The translations under genes and the position numbers were made by a program. 64,000 nucleotides of DNA from Hongsoonwoonella zoysiae (GTDB lineage Bacteria > Pseudomonadota > Alphaproteobacteria > Rhizobiales > Stappiaceae): the NCBI RefSeq assembly GCF_013266695.1, contig NZ_JABRXF010000001.1, forward strand, positions 2,113,736 through 2,177,735. The letters run 5' to 3'. Below the pieces are notes generated by a model that was not told where the DNA came from, ran no database searches, and saw only the letters and a list, made by a program, of their open reading frames with translations. Below, piece by piece: positions 1 to 9,121 of this stretch (within the stretch, counting starts at the first letter, position 1; each line of letters starts with the position of its first letter).

Positions 1-1052
1 TCCTTGTCGGTCGTGTCCGCTTCTTCCGCCTCAGCGGAAGCGGCCGGCCGGGCGAAGACATCCGCTTCCCCTTCGTCGGCATCGTCCAGAGCTGCGTCGA
101 AATCGAATGCGGCTGCTGGGTCGCTGGCCGGCTTCAACGCATCGCCGGAGGGCGCGGTGGTGGCGAAGACGTCCGCCTTCTCATCGTCGCCAGCCTCGCT
201 GAACGCGACGTCCTGATCCCGCACCTCTTCCCAGGGGTCGATTTCGCCGTCATTGGAACTTATGGCGTCGAATTCGTCGCCATTTGAACCTTTTTGGGCG
301 CCCTTGGAATTCTCCTCGACGCCTTCATCGTCTTCGAATTCGCCGTTCAGCAGCGCATCGATCGTGTCCTGATCCGTGCCCCGGCCTTCAAGCTGCGGCC
401 CGTTCAGAAGATGCGCGTCCGGCCGCGTGTCCATCTTGATTTCCGGGTCCTCGGCCTTGGCGCCTTCCATGCCCCAGATCTTGATCATCATATTGATCCG
501 GGACTCAAGGTATTGAAGTACCTGAACGATTTTCTGCGTGCGCTGCCCGGTGAGGTCCTGGAAGGAGCACGCCATGAAAATCTCGGTCGCCCGCCCGTCG
601 ATCTCGTCGCAGGCGCCGTGGTCGCCGCCGTCTTCCTTCATCTGCCAGGCGATTTCCTGGATTGCCTCGGCGGCGGCGAGAATTTCCTGCGTCGCACCCT
701 CCGTCTGCCGCACGATCGCGTCCAACTCGTCGGAAGCTTCCTGGAACCTGTTGCCGTATTCCGATTCGTGCTTGATGTTGCCGATCTCGCGCTTGGTGCG
801 TTCGATCGCTTCCTGCATATCGGCAATGTCTATCCGGATCCGGTCGATGCTGGGCGTCTGGCGGTCGCGGATCATGGCCGTTTCGAGCCGGGCGATCGCA
901 TCCAGCACCATCTGCGTTTCGGGTTTCTGGTTGCGCCTCAGGAACTCGTCGAGGAACCACCGCCCGCGCGAGGAACTTGAAAGAGCATCGCGCAATGCCT
1001 CGAATTCGGCATCGGAAAGCGGGCTGGACGGTCCGTTCGCTGCCATGGTCAT
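1..1052 (-). CDS. cheZ: CheZ-like chemotaxis protein phosphatase (3' part cut by window edge)
   Basis: Translating the reverse strand from ATG 1052 (or the in-frame ATG at 1046) gives an open frame that runs off the left edge with no stop. The central helix carries the motif ACSFQDLTGQR, which holds the Asp and Gln that E. coli CheZ uses to dephosphorylate CheY-P (DLTGQ). The N-terminus has RGRWFLDEFLRRN, seen in alphaproteobacterial proteins annotated as CheZ. After about residue 200 the protein becomes very acidic and low in complexity (Asp/Glu/Ala-rich), and this tail continues past the edge. Likely role: removal of phosphate from CheY in the cytoplasm, which fits a window rich in flagellar genes. 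Family assignment is fairly sure; start choice and total length are not. Confidence 0.85.
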   Translation of the reverse strand, partial: MTMAANGPSSPLSDAEFEALRDALSSSSRGRWFLDEFLRRNQKPETQMVLDAIARLETAMIRDRQTPSIDRIRIDIADMQEAIERTKREIGNIKHESEYGNRFQEASDELDAIVRQTEGATQEILAAAEAIQEIAWQMKEDGGDHGACDEIDGRATEIFMACSFQDLTGQRTQKIVQVLQYLESRINMMIKIWGMEGAKAEDPEIKMDTRPDAHLLNGPQLEGRGTDQDTIDALLNGEFEDDEGVEENSKGAQKGSNGDEFDAISSNDGEIDPWEEVRDQDVAFSEAGDDEKADVFATTAPSGDALKPASDPAAAFDFDAALDDADEGEADVFARPAASAEAEEADTTDK

Positions 1053-1149
1053 CGTCTCGGATCGTGAATCGGTCGGGCGGTTTTGGCCTGTGTGAGCAGG
1101 CCTTGCCGATAATGGTTAATCATCAAATCCTTAGAATCGGTTTAGATAT

Positions 1150-2328
1150 ATGGCGCAATTCGGGAAAACGGCCTTCATGAAAGATGCGACGCGAACGGGC
1201 GGTTTTTTCGCTGCCTACTTCTTTGGAATTGGCCTGTTTCTGCCGTTTTTTCCGCTAATCCTATCGGCGAACGGCCACGGCCCGGCGGAAATCGGCACGC
1301 TTCTGGCCGTCCCCATCGTCGTGCGCCTTTTCGCAAATCCGTTCATGACGAATCTCGCTGACAGATTGCAGGCGACCAAAGGTTCAATCGCGATTTTTGC
1401 TGCAGTTTCGGCAATTCTGTTTCTCATTCTCGCGAAGCCTCTCGGTTTCTGGGCGACATTCTTCCTGCTTGCGCTCATCGCCGCCTTCTGGTCGCCGATC
1501 CTACCATTGAGCGATGCCATGGCGGTGAACCTCGTGCGCAACCGCCGGGGCGACTACGGCCGCATGCGGCTTTGGGGGTCGATCGCATTCGTGGTGGCGA
1601 ATCTCGCCGGCGGTGTAATGCTCCAGTATTTTAGCGCCGCATGGCTGATCGGGGGTATCGTTGCCGGGCTCGCCGTGGTTTTCGCCCTTGCCGTCTCGAT
1701 GCCGGCTTGCAAGATCGATGAAACGGGCGAGGATAACTCCGGCCGGCGCGACGCATCGGTGCTCAAGAGTCCTGTCTTTCTCCTGTTTCTCGCCGCAGCC
1801 GGCCTCGTCCAGGCAAGCCATGCCGCCTATTACGGTTTCGGTTCGCTGTACTGGACGCAAAACGGCATCGCGGAAACGGCGGTCGGCGCGCTCTGGATGT
1901 TGGGCGTCGTGACCGAAATCCTGCTGTTTTACTTCGCAAGCCGCCTGCAAAGCCGGATATCGCCGGTCGGGTTTCTCCTGATCGGATCGGGGGCGGCGGT
2001 TCTCAGATGGCTCATATTCCCCATCGCGACGGATTTCGCCTTTATCGTCGTTTTGCAGGGCCTGCACGGTCTTACCTTCGGGGCAACGCACCTGGGCGCC
2101 GTCGGGCTCATCGCAAAGGCGGTTTCAAGTCGCCGCTCCGGCACGGGTCAGGGGCTGTTGTCGACGGCGGTGGGCGGCATGACGGCATTCGCCACGGCCG
2201 CGGCCGGGCCGCTCTTCGCCGTTGATCCCGCCACGGCCTTTCAGCTCATGGCCGGGATGTCGGTTGTTGCTTTCCTGCTGATCGCCGGCCTGAATCGCCC
2301 GCTTGGCCGAATGCAATCCGCTGCTTGA
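1150..2328 (+). CDS. MFS transporter, HcaT/phenylpropionate-permease-like
   Basis: The 392-residue protein has about twelve hydrophobic segments and almost no soluble domain, as in the major facilitator superfamily. The N-terminal helix (GGFFAAYFFGIGLFLPFFPL) and the following loop (LADRLQATKG) resemble the MFS branch that includes HcaT. It would be an inner-membrane permease; the substrate cannot be read from the sequence. The ATG at 1180 is an alternative start that places the first helix at the extreme N-terminus; neither start has a strong ribosome site. It stands divergent from cheZ and convergent with dgcA, so is probably monocistronic. Confidence 0.75.
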   Translation: MAQFGKTAFMKDATRTGGFFAAYFFGIGLFLPFFPLILSANGHGPAEIGTLLAVPIVVRLFANPFMTNLADRLQATKGSIAIFAAVSAILFLILAKPLGFWATFFLLALIAAFWSPILPLSDAMAVNLVRNRRGDYGRMRLWGSIAFVVANLAGGVMLQYFSAAWLIGGIVAGLAVVFALAVSMPACKIDETGEDNSGRRDASVLKSPVFLLFLAAAGLVQASHAAYYGFGSLYWTQNGIAETAVGALWMLGVVTEILLFYFASRLQSRISPVGFLLIGSGAAVLRWLIFPIATDFAFIVVLQGLHGLTFGATHLGAVGLIAKAVSSRRSGTGQGLLSTAVGGMTAFATAAAGPLFAVDPATAFQLMAGMSVVAFLLIAGLNRPLGRMQSAA

Positions 2329-2335
2329 ACAGGTC

Positions 2336-3319
2336 TTAACCCCAAAGCTCGCGCGAAGGGGGCAAAAGCGTGCTGCCCTCGAAGGAAAGTCCCGGTATTC
2401 GATCGCTTGAAAGCAGGAGAGGGGCGTCAAGGTCGACGAAATCGGCACCTTGAGCCGCGATTGCGGCGGGCGCCATGGCAAGCGAAGTGCCGAGCATGCA
2501 ACCTACCATGACCTTGAAGCCTAGCGCTTTCGCCTCGTCCACCATGACAAGTGCCTCCGTCAGCCCGCCGGTCTTGTCGAGCTTGACGTTGACGGCATCG
2601 TAGCGCTCTCTCAAGTCGCCGAGCCCGGCAGAGGTATGGGCGCTTTCGTCCGCACACACGGGTACGGTGCGCTTTATTCGGGCAAGCAGCATGTCGTCGC
2701 CCGCCGGTAACGGCTGTTCGATCAGTTCCACCTTCGCGTCTGCACAGGCGGCAAGGTTTTTCTCGAAGGTTTCCGCCGTCCATGCCTCGTTGGCGTCCAC
2801 GATCAGCCGGGCTTTCGGCGCGGCAGACCTTACCGCGGCAATGCGCTCAGGGTCGCTGTCACCGGCAAGTTTTACCTTCAGCAACGGGCGGGTCTTGGCC
2901 TTTTCAGCATCGCTTGCCATTTTTTCAGGAGAGCCAACGCTGATCGTAAAGGCGGTGACGAGCGGGGAAGGCTCCGCGCGACCCAAAAGCGCCGATACGC
3001 TTTTGCCGGCGCGCTTGGCCTCGAAGTCCCAAAGCGCGCAGTCGAGCGCGTTTCGCGCAGCCCCCGCCGGCATTGCCAGTTGCAGGCCTGCGCGGTCGAG
3101 GCCGTGGGCGAACTCCTTCGCCATCTTCTCGATGTCTGAAATCACCCCGCTCACCGTCTCGCCGTATCGGGGATAGGGCACACATTCGCCGCGGCCGATG
3201 CGCGTGCCCTCGCGAAGGGTCACGACGACGACATCCGCATGGGTGCGGCTGCCGCGAGAGATCGTGAAACCGCCCTCGATCGGCCAGCTTTCGGCAACGA
3301 CGGACAATTCGATCGTCAT
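2336..3319 (-). CDS. dgcA: N-acetyl-D-glutamate racemase / dipeptide epimerase DgcA (enolase superfamily)
   Basis: This 327-residue protein has the muconate-lactonizing-enzyme type enolase-superfamily layout: a capping domain in the first ~120 residues, then a TIM barrel with LKVKLAG (catalytic KxK), VDANEAW, IEQPLP and CADES (metal-binding Asp, Glu, Asp) and VKLDKTGG (second catalytic Lys). Such enzymes epimerise L-Ala-D/L-Glu dipeptides; those next to DUF1611 proteins have been described as N-acetyl-D-Glu racemase DgcA. Its ATG overlaps the dgcN stop by 4 nt (ATGA), so the two are translationally coupled. The family is clear; the exact substrate rests on gene context. Confidence 0.85.
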   Translation of the reverse strand: MTIELSVVAESWPIEGGFTISRGSRTHADVVVVTLREGTRIGRGECVPYPRYGETVSGVISDIEKMAKEFAHGLDRAGLQLAMPAGAARNALDCALWDFEAKRAGKSVSALLGRAEPSPLVTAFTISVGSPEKMASDAEKAKTRPLLKVKLAGDSDPERIAAVRSAAPKARLIVDANEAWTAETFEKNLAACADAKVELIEQPLPAGDDMLLARIKRTVPVCADESAHTSAGLGDLRERYDAVNVKLDKTGGLTEALVMVDEAKALGFKVMVGCMLGTSLAMAPAAIAAQGADFVDLDAPLLLSSDRIPGLSFEGSTLLPPSRELWG

Positions 3320-4329
3320 GGGTTTCCAAACTCCTTGCCGATCCGTTCCACAATCGCTTCCACGCCGAAGCGAACCGGATCGGTCGCAGGCAGACCGTGA
3401 TCGGCGGACGTCTTTTCAAGAAGCGTCTTCGCTTCGTCTTCGTCCAAGGCGGCGGTATTGATGGCGATGCCGACGCAACGGATCGTCGGATTGGTCAGCT
3501 GGCCGCAGCGTATGGTGAGGTCGATCACTTCCTGAATCGAGGCCAGAGGCGTCGCAACGCCTCGCATCGTTTTGCGCGTGGGCTCGTGGCAGACGACGAA
3601 GGCATCCGGCTGCGAGCCATGCAGGAGACCAAGGGTAACACCTGCAAACGACGGGTGATAGAGCGAACCCTGCCCCTCGATCACGTCCCAGTGAGCATCA
3701 TCCGCCTCTGGCGAAATCCATTCCGCCGCCCCGGAAATGAAATCGGCGACCACGGCATCCAGTGCGACGCCGCGCCCGGATATGAAGACGCCGGTCTGTC
3801 CGGTTGCGCGGAAATCGGCGTCGAAGCCCTGATCCTTCATGCCTTTTTCAAGGGCGAGCGCGGCATATTTCTTGCCGACGGAACAGTCCGTCCCCACGGT
3901 CAGAAGCCGCTTTCCGGAGCGTTTGGTCCCCTTGCCGGTGGCAAATCTTTCAGAGGAATGACGCACGTCGAAAAGCCTGCGCCCGGTGCGCACCGCCGTG
4001 TCGCGGATCGCCGGCACATCGCCAAGGCGCATGTGAAGCCCGCTTGCCACATCCATGCCGGCTTCAAGCGCGGCGACGATTGATTCCACCCAATGATCGG
4101 GCAGCACACCCCCGGCATTGACCGCGCCGACGACCATTGTCCTCGCGCCTTTGCCCGCCGCCTCGGATGGCGTCATGTCCGGAAGCTTCGCATCGGCCTT
4201 GCAACCGTCGAGCCGGAATTGGCCGACACACCATTCCTTTCGCCAGTCGACGATCCCTAGCCCCGTTTTCGCGGCGAGCGCGTCGGGAACGTCTCCCAGA
4301 AACAGCAGATAAGGATGAGAGATTTCCAT
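3316..4329 (-). CDS. dgcN: DUF1611 protein DgcN (N-acetyltransferase of D-amino-acid catabolism)
   Basis: ATG 4329 is preceded by AAGGAGA at proper spacing, so the upstream extension of the open frame is discarded; the product has 337 residues. It is a DUF1611 protein: an N-terminal Rossmann-like part (YLLFLGDVPDALAAKT...) and a P-loop-like segment GTDCSVGKKYAAL near residue 150, followed by QTGVFISGRGVALDAVVADF and a conserved VIEGQGSLYHPSF. In DgcN-DgcA systems the protein is reported to acetylate D-Glu before racemisation by DgcA; the 4-nt overlap with the epimerase gene supports that pairing. Before that work the family was thought to be NAD- or ATP-dependent, so the activity is inferred. 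Confidence 0.85.
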   Translation of the reverse strand: MEISHPYLLFLGDVPDALAAKTGLGIVDWRKEWCVGQFRLDGCKADAKLPDMTPSEAAGKGARTMVVGAVNAGGVLPDHWVESIVAALEAGMDVASGLHMRLGDVPAIRDTAVRTGRRLFDVRHSSERFATGKGTKRSGKRLLTVGTDCSVGKKYAALALEKGMKDQGFDADFRATGQTGVFISGRGVALDAVVADFISGAAEWISPEADDAHWDVIEGQGSLYHPSFAGVTLGLLHGSQPDAFVVCHEPTRKTMRGVATPLASIQEVIDLTIRCGQLTNPTIRCVGIAINTAALDEDEAKTLLEKTSADHGLPATDPVRFGVEAIVERIGKEFGNP

Positions 4330-4459
4330 GGGCTGTCTCCTTGCCGCAACGTAAGTCAATTGATTGGCCAAGCGCGCCTGCCAAAACGGGCCGTCGTATA
4401 GACGGTGTGGATGCCGGTCAGGTATACGGGTCCATGGGGATTTCGGGCAAGAGGCGGCA

Positions 4460-5605
4460 ATGACCATTCAAGCGGCGCGACCCGCGCCGACCTTGACCAC
4501 ATCGATGGGCGGCGAAAGGATGACGGTTGCCATCGGCGGCGGCTGGACGATCCATGCCAGCCGAGAGATGGAAGACCTCCTCATTGCCCTGAAGCCAGGT
4601 GTGTCCGGTTTCGTCACCATCGACATGTCGGGAGTGACCCACCTCGATACGGCGGGTGCCTGGCTTATTCATCGCCTCCAGGGCGATTTCGAATTCAAGG
4701 GCTCGCGCGTGGAATTCGTCGGCCTGAGCGACAAGTTCAAATCGCTGGTGGGCGAAATCGAAAGCCACCATCCGCCGACCTGGAAACCGCGCATACGCGG
4801 CCGCTCCATCATGGGGCTTCTGGAGGCCACCGGAAGGCAGATGGTCGAGATCGGCAAGGATGTCGTGGCCGTCTGCCATATCGTGGGGTCGCTGGCGGTC
4901 GTCCTGTCAGGAATTCTGGTCAATCCACGGAGGCTGAGGGGCATTTCGGTCGCCGTTCAGTTCGATCGTTCGTGCATTGGCGCCGTTCCGATTGTCGCGC
5001 TGATGAGTTTTTTGATCGGCGGTATCATTTCCCAGCAGGGCGGCTTTTATCTGCGGACATTCGGCGCTGACCTTTACGTGGTGGACCTTGCCGGAGTGCT
5101 GGTTTTGCGTGAAATCGGCGTCCTCCTGACGGCGATCATGGTCGCCGGCCGCTCCGGTTCGGCATTCACGGCCGAACTCGGCTCCATGAAAATGCGCGAG
5201 GAAATGGATGCGCTGCATGTCATCGGCCTCAGGGTGACCGAAGTTCTTATTCTGCCGCGGCTTCTGGCGCTGATGATCGCGCTGCCCATCCTGGCGTTCA
5301 TAGCCGACCTTTCCGCTCTATTCGGATCGGGCCTGGTTACCTGGGCCTATCTTGATATACCGCCGCAAATCTTCATGCAGCGGCTCAATGAGGCCGTTAC
5401 CCTGGAAACGCTTTGGGTCGGCCTTTTGAAAGCGCCTTTCATGGCGATGATCATCGGGCTGATCGCCTGCGTTGAAGGGTTGAAGGTTTCCGGCTCGGCC
5501 GAATCGCTGGGCCTTCACACCACGCTTTCGGTGGTGAAGGCGATCTTCATGGTGATCGTGGTCGACGGGCTGTTCGCCATATTCTTCGCCTCGGTCGGGA
5601 TTTGA
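4460..5605 (+). CDS. mlaE: MlaE-type lipid ABC transporter permease with N-terminal STAS domain
   Basis: Start ATG 4460 lies just after AAGAGG; the product has 381 residues. Residues ~1-100 form a STAS domain (GFVTIDMSGVTHLDTAGAW), corresponding to MlaB fused onto the permease. Residues ~130-381 are the MlaE/YrbE permease with five or so membrane helices and the conserved VVLREIGVLLTAIMVAGRSG and AELGSMKMREEMDALHVIG segments that contact the ATPase. It is the inner-membrane subunit of an MCE system moving phospholipids between inner and outer membranes. First gene of a four-gene operon with 4 nt to overlapping junctions. Confidence 0.93.
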   Translation: MTIQAARPAPTLTTSMGGERMTVAIGGGWTIHASREMEDLLIALKPGVSGFVTIDMSGVTHLDTAGAWLIHRLQGDFEFKGSRVEFVGLSDKFKSLVGEIESHHPPTWKPRIRGRSIMGLLEATGRQMVEIGKDVVAVCHIVGSLAVVLSGILVNPRRLRGISVAVQFDRSCIGAVPIVALMSFLIGGIISQQGGFYLRTFGADLYVVDLAGVLVLREIGVLLTAIMVAGRSGSAFTAELGSMKMREEMDALHVIGLRVTEVLILPRLLALMIALPILAFIADLSALFGSGLVTWAYLDIPPQIFMQRLNEAVTLETLWVGLLKAPFMAMIIGLIACVEGLKVSGSAESLGLHTTLSVVKAIFMVIVVDGLFAIFFASVGI

Positions 5606-5609
5606 AACG

Positions 5610-6422
5610 ATGCGGGAGGCGGGAGAGCAGGCTTTGAAGCCCGGGCAGCGGAGCGAAATCGAGGTCCTCAAGGCGCGGGGGGTGACGGTGGGCTTCGGCG
5701 ACAAGCTGGTGCTTGAGAACCTTGACCTCGACGTCTACCGTAGCGAAATCCTTGGCTTCGTGGGCGGATCGGGCACGGGCAAGTCCGTTCTCATGCGCGC
5801 AATCCTCGGGCTTGTCGAAAAGCGCGCCGGCAAGATCGAGGTGTTCGGCGAGGATCTGGACAAGACCAGCCCGGAAGAACGCGCGGGGATCGAGCGCCGC
5901 TGGGGCGTGCTTTTCCAGCAGGGGGCGCTATTTTCCTCTCTCAACGTGCGCCAGAACATACAAGTCCCCATGCGCGAGCACATGAACATGTCCCAGCGCC
6001 TGATGGATGAGATGGCGCTGTTGAAGCTGGAGATGGTTGGTCTTCCCCGCGATGCGGCGGAAAAGGCGCCGTCGGAGCTTTCCGGCGGCATGATCAAGCG
6101 TGCAAGCCTGGCGCGTGCGCTGGCGCTCGACCCGGATCTCGTCTTTCTGGACGAGCCGACATCCGGGCTCGACCCGATCGGCGCTGCTGCCTTCGACGAC
6201 CTTATCAAAAGGCTGCGCGACGCGCTCGGGCTGACGGTCTATATGGTGACGCACGACCTCGACAGCCTGCATTCCATTTGCGACCGCATCGCGGTATTAG
6301 GGGAGCGGCGGGTGCTCGTCACGGGGACCATTGACGAAATGATGCAGGTCGACCATCCCTGGGTGAAGGCATACTTCAGAGGCGAGCGGGCCTTGCGCCG
6401 GGCGGAACAGGACGAGGTTTGA
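5610..6422 (+). CDS. mlaF: MlaF-type lipid ABC transporter ATPase
   Basis: The 270-residue protein has all ABC ATPase motifs: Walker A GGSGTGKSVL (~residue 50), the Q-loop, the signature LSGGMIKRASLARAL (~residue 152), Walker B LVFLDEPTSGLDP and the H-loop MVTHDLDSLH. The signature GGMIKR rather than GGQQQR is typical of the MlaF/Mkl branch. It drives the MlaE permease. The start lies 4 nt after the mlaE stop and its TGA directly abuts the mlaD ATG, so the subunits are probably co-translated. Confidence 0.95.
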   Translation: MREAGEQALKPGQRSEIEVLKARGVTVGFGDKLVLENLDLDVYRSEILGFVGGSGTGKSVLMRAILGLVEKRAGKIEVFGEDLDKTSPEERAGIERRWGVLFQQGALFSSLNVRQNIQVPMREHMNMSQRLMDEMALLKLEMVGLPRDAAEKAPSELSGGMIKRASLARALALDPDLVFLDEPTSGLDPIGAAAFDDLIKRLRDALGLTVYMVTHDLDSLHSICDRIAVLGERRVLVTGTIDEMMQVDHPWVKAYFRGERALRRAEQDEV

Positions 6423-8318
6423 ATGGAGACCCGCGCCAATTACATCGCCATCGGCGCCTTCGTCTTTGCGGTGATCGTCGCAGCCTTCGTGTTCATCTAC
6501 TGGCTGGGCATTTCCTCCAATGGCACGAAGAACGTCAACATCAAGGTGATCTTTCCCGGCGCGGTTACCGGGCTGTCCACGGGCGGGCAGGTTCTCTACA
6601 ACGGCATCAAGATCGGCGATGTCGGCAGTCTGGAATTCAACCCGCGCGATCCGAAGGTCGTGGTGGCGACACTGCGGGTCGACCCGAATGCCCCTTTGCG
6701 CAAGGACACGAAAGCAACGCTCGGCTTTCAGGGGCTGACCGGGGTTGCCTACGTCGAACTTTCAGGCGGCACGCCGACTTCGCCTTCCCTGTTCGAAACG
6801 GCGGATGAAGAAGAGCCGATCCTCTATGCCGAGCGCTCGGCATTCGAGGACATCGTCGAAGGTGCGCGAAACATTCTCGGGAAGGCCGACACAACGCTTG
6901 ACACGATCGAGGAGGTGATCGCCGGGAACCGGGATGAGATCGACCAGACGATCAAGAACATCAATCAGTTCTCCGAAGCGTTGGCGAAGAATTCCGATGG
7001 CGTCGACGAGTTCATGGCATCGGTCGCCGACACCGGTGAGGCCTTGACGAAGCTGTCGAGCCGCCTTGAGGGCCTTGTGGGCAAGGCGGAAACGATCGTG
7101 GACGCCGTACCGGCAGACAAAGTGACCGAGATAGTCAACGACGCCGCCGAAATAACTTCGAAGATTTCAGAATCCACCGACGGGCTTTCAAAATTGATCG
7201 CCGACTCCGAACAGGCGGCCGAACAGCTGCAGCGCTTCACGGCAGGGCTCAACGAAAGCCTGAAGCAGTTCGACGCCGTACTTGCCGAGGTAGAGCCGGG
7301 GGCGGTGCGGGAGATCCTCCAGGGCGTGTCGCAATTCGCGGAAGTGCTGACGAGCCGCAGTGCCGATATCGACAAGGTCGTCGCGTCCACGGCGGCGACG
7401 ATGGAAAACGTCGAGAAGGTTTCAAAAACGCTGGGCGACCGGCAGGTCCAAATTGCGGAATTTATCGATAGCGCGGCCGCGGCCGGTGAACGGCTGAATT
7501 CAACGCTCGAGGGGGCGGGAAAGATCATCGCCACCGTCAATCCGCAAAGCGTTCAGGACATCGTCGAGGGGGCGGCGAGCTTTTCCAAGGTGCTGAGCGA
7601 ACGCCGCGGCGATATCGACAGGGTCATCGCGTCAGCCGCTTCGTCTATGGACAACATCGAAAAGGTGTCCAAAACCCTTGGCGACCGCGAAGAAGAAATC
7701 GGCCGGATCGTGGACAGTGCCGCGGTCGTGGAAGAAAAGCTCGCCCGGTCGCTGGATGAGGCGAACCGGATAATGTCATCGGTGAATTCCGATGAGGTGG
7801 CCCGGATCATCGCCTCGCTTGATACGCTGACCTCCGACGTGGCCGGAAAATCGCAGACGATTTCGGCGGCGATCGACGATGCGGGCAAGGCGGCGGCGAA
7901 TATACGTTCCTTCACCGGCGACATCGAAGGGCGCAAGCCGGATATCGACCAGATCATCACCAACGTGAATGAGCTTTCAAGGAACCTGAATGCCGCGAGC
8001 GTGCGGATCCAGGGCGTAATCGACAGGGTCGATGGCATGGTGAGCGGCGACGGCGAGGGCTTCGTTTCGGAAGCGACGAAGGCTGCCACCGCGATTCGCA
8101 AGGCAGCCGATATTCTGCAGGAAAATATCGGTCCGATAGCGAATGGGCTGAACAAATTCGCAACGCGCGGATCGGCGGATTTCTCGGCCGCCATGGGCCA
8201 GCTCAACAGGACCCTGGTGGAGATTCAGCGAGCAGTGGCTAATATCGACCGCGACCCGAGCCGTGTGATCTTCGGCGGTTCGGATACACCGACATTCGGC
8301 GGGGCAAGGCGACGGTGA
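6423..8318 (+). CDS. mlaD: MCE-domain lipid transport protein (MlaD/PqiB-like) with long C-terminal repeat region
   Basis: One N-terminal membrane helix (residues ~8-30, AIGAFVFAVIVAAFVFIYWL) is followed by an MCE domain at ~40-125 (VKVIFPGAVTGLSTGGQVLYNG, ATLGFQGLTGVAYVEL). The rest, ~500 residues, is predicted helical. It contains three tandem units of 82 residues starting at residues 295, 377 and 459 (VREILQG..., VQDIVEG..., VARIIAS...), with VSKTLGDR in the first two. At 631 residues it is far longer than E. coli MlaD (~180). Family knowledge: MCE proteins form hexamers whose C-terminal helices make a lipid tunnel; a long needle reaching across the periplasm is inference here. Name given by operon context. 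Confidence 0.88.
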   Translation: METRANYIAIGAFVFAVIVAAFVFIYWLGISSNGTKNVNIKVIFPGAVTGLSTGGQVLYNGIKIGDVGSLEFNPRDPKVVVATLRVDPNAPLRKDTKATLGFQGLTGVAYVELSGGTPTSPSLFETADEEEPILYAERSAFEDIVEGARNILGKADTTLDTIEEVIAGNRDEIDQTIKNINQFSEALAKNSDGVDEFMASVADTGEALTKLSSRLEGLVGKAETIVDAVPADKVTEIVNDAAEITSKISESTDGLSKLIADSEQAAEQLQRFTAGLNESLKQFDAVLAEVEPGAVREILQGVSQFAEVLTSRSADIDKVVASTAATMENVEKVSKTLGDRQVQIAEFIDSAAAAGERLNSTLEGAGKIIATVNPQSVQDIVEGAASFSKVLSERRGDIDRVIASAASSMDNIEKVSKTLGDREEEIGRIVDSAAVVEEKLARSLDEANRIMSSVNSDEVARIIASLDTLTSDVAGKSQTISAAIDDAGKAAANIRSFTGDIEGRKPDIDQIITNVNELSRNLNAASVRIQGVIDRVDGMVSGDGEGFVSEATKAATAIRKAADILQENIGPIANGLNKFATRGSADFSAAMGQLNRTLVEIQRAVANIDRDPSRVIFGGSDTPTFGGARRR

Positions 8319-8971
8319 CATCAAGTGCGTTTTGGGGCGTTCGCCGCCGCATTCCGGTGGGCGAAGGGGGGAGAAAAGGCTTAGGCAATCGCCTCGTTGG
8401 CGCGTTGGTTGCGAGTGTGCTCGCAACAGGGCTCGCCGCCTGCGCAAGCACAGCGCCGTCCGCGCTTTATGGACTGAACGCTCCGCGAAACGTGGAGGTC
8501 GCCGCGGCCCGCAGCAGCCGGCAGATACTTGTGCCGCAGCCTTCCGCGCTGCAGGCGCTCGATACCACCAATATTGCCGTCGTCGATAACGGTCCGGTCT
8601 ACACCTATTTTCCGCGCGCGGCATGGTCGGACACGCTTCCGAAGGTGGTTCAGGCGAAGATCATCGAAACCCTTGAAAACACCGGCCGCCTTCGCGGCGT
8701 CGGGCGGCCGGGCGAGGGGCTTCTGATCGACTATCAGCTGCAGACAGACCTGAGAGCCTTCGAGCTTCGCATCGACGGCCATGACCGGGCATATGTGGAG
8801 ATCGCGGCGAGGCTGCTTGACGACAGGAGCGGACGAGCACGGGAAAGCCGCGTTTTTTCGGCGGAGGTACCCTCGCGCGGTGTCAATGTGGATCAGGCGG
8901 TGGAGGCCATGAATGCAGCGGTCGACCAGGTGTTGAGCGAGATGGCGGCATGGGTGCTGCGTCAGGTCTGA
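8315..8971 (+). CDS. ABC-type transport auxiliary lipoprotein (PqiC/DUF330-like)
   Basis: The gene starts with GTG overlapping the mlaD stop (GTGA). The 218-residue product has a lipoprotein signal: hydrophobic stretch at ~28-42 ending in the lipobox LAAC, so Cys43 would be acylated after cleavage. The mature part (ALYGLNAPRN..., WSDTLPKVVQAKIIETLENTG, LLIDYQLQTDLRAFEL) matches the ABC-transport auxiliary component family that accompanies MCE operons. It probably sits in the outer membrane facing the periplasm and receives the end of the MCE tether. Last gene of the operon, followed by a strong terminator. Confidence 0.88.
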   Translation: MTSSAFWGVRRRIPVGEGGRKGLGNRLVGALVASVLATGLAACASTAPSALYGLNAPRNVEVAAARSSRQILVPQPSALQALDTTNIAVVDNGPVYTYFPRAAWSDTLPKVVQAKIIETLENTGRLRGVGRPGEGLLIDYQLQTDLRAFELRIDGHDRAYVEIAARLLDDRSGRARESRVFSAEVPSRGVNVDQAVEAMNAAVDQVLSEMAAWVLRQV

Positions 8972-9013
8972 GGCCGCGGGCCAGCCGGGCTTGCCCTCGA
9001 CGAGATCCGTAAG

Positions 9014-9049
9014 AAAAGGGGCGCGATCCTGCCGGAACGCGCCCCTTTT
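9014..9049 (+). terminator. Bidirectional intrinsic terminator
   Basis: A perfect 12-bp stem, AAAAGGGGCGCG / CGCGCCCCTTTT, encloses a 12-nt loop. The T-run and mirrored A-run let it stop both the mla operon and the convergent gpr-like gene. Confidence 0.9.
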
Positions 9050-9121
9050 CCTTTATAGCGGTTGTGCGTCGCTATCGAATGGAAATTGCCCCCGCCCGGG
9101 GCGGGCGAGGGCTTTTCACGG

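Noticed and set aside
294-1095. Plus-strand open frames of 228 and 185 codons at the left end
   Set aside because: They lie opposite the CheZ-like gene, whose minus-strand translation has the catalytic DLTGQ motif; the plus-strand products show no family features.
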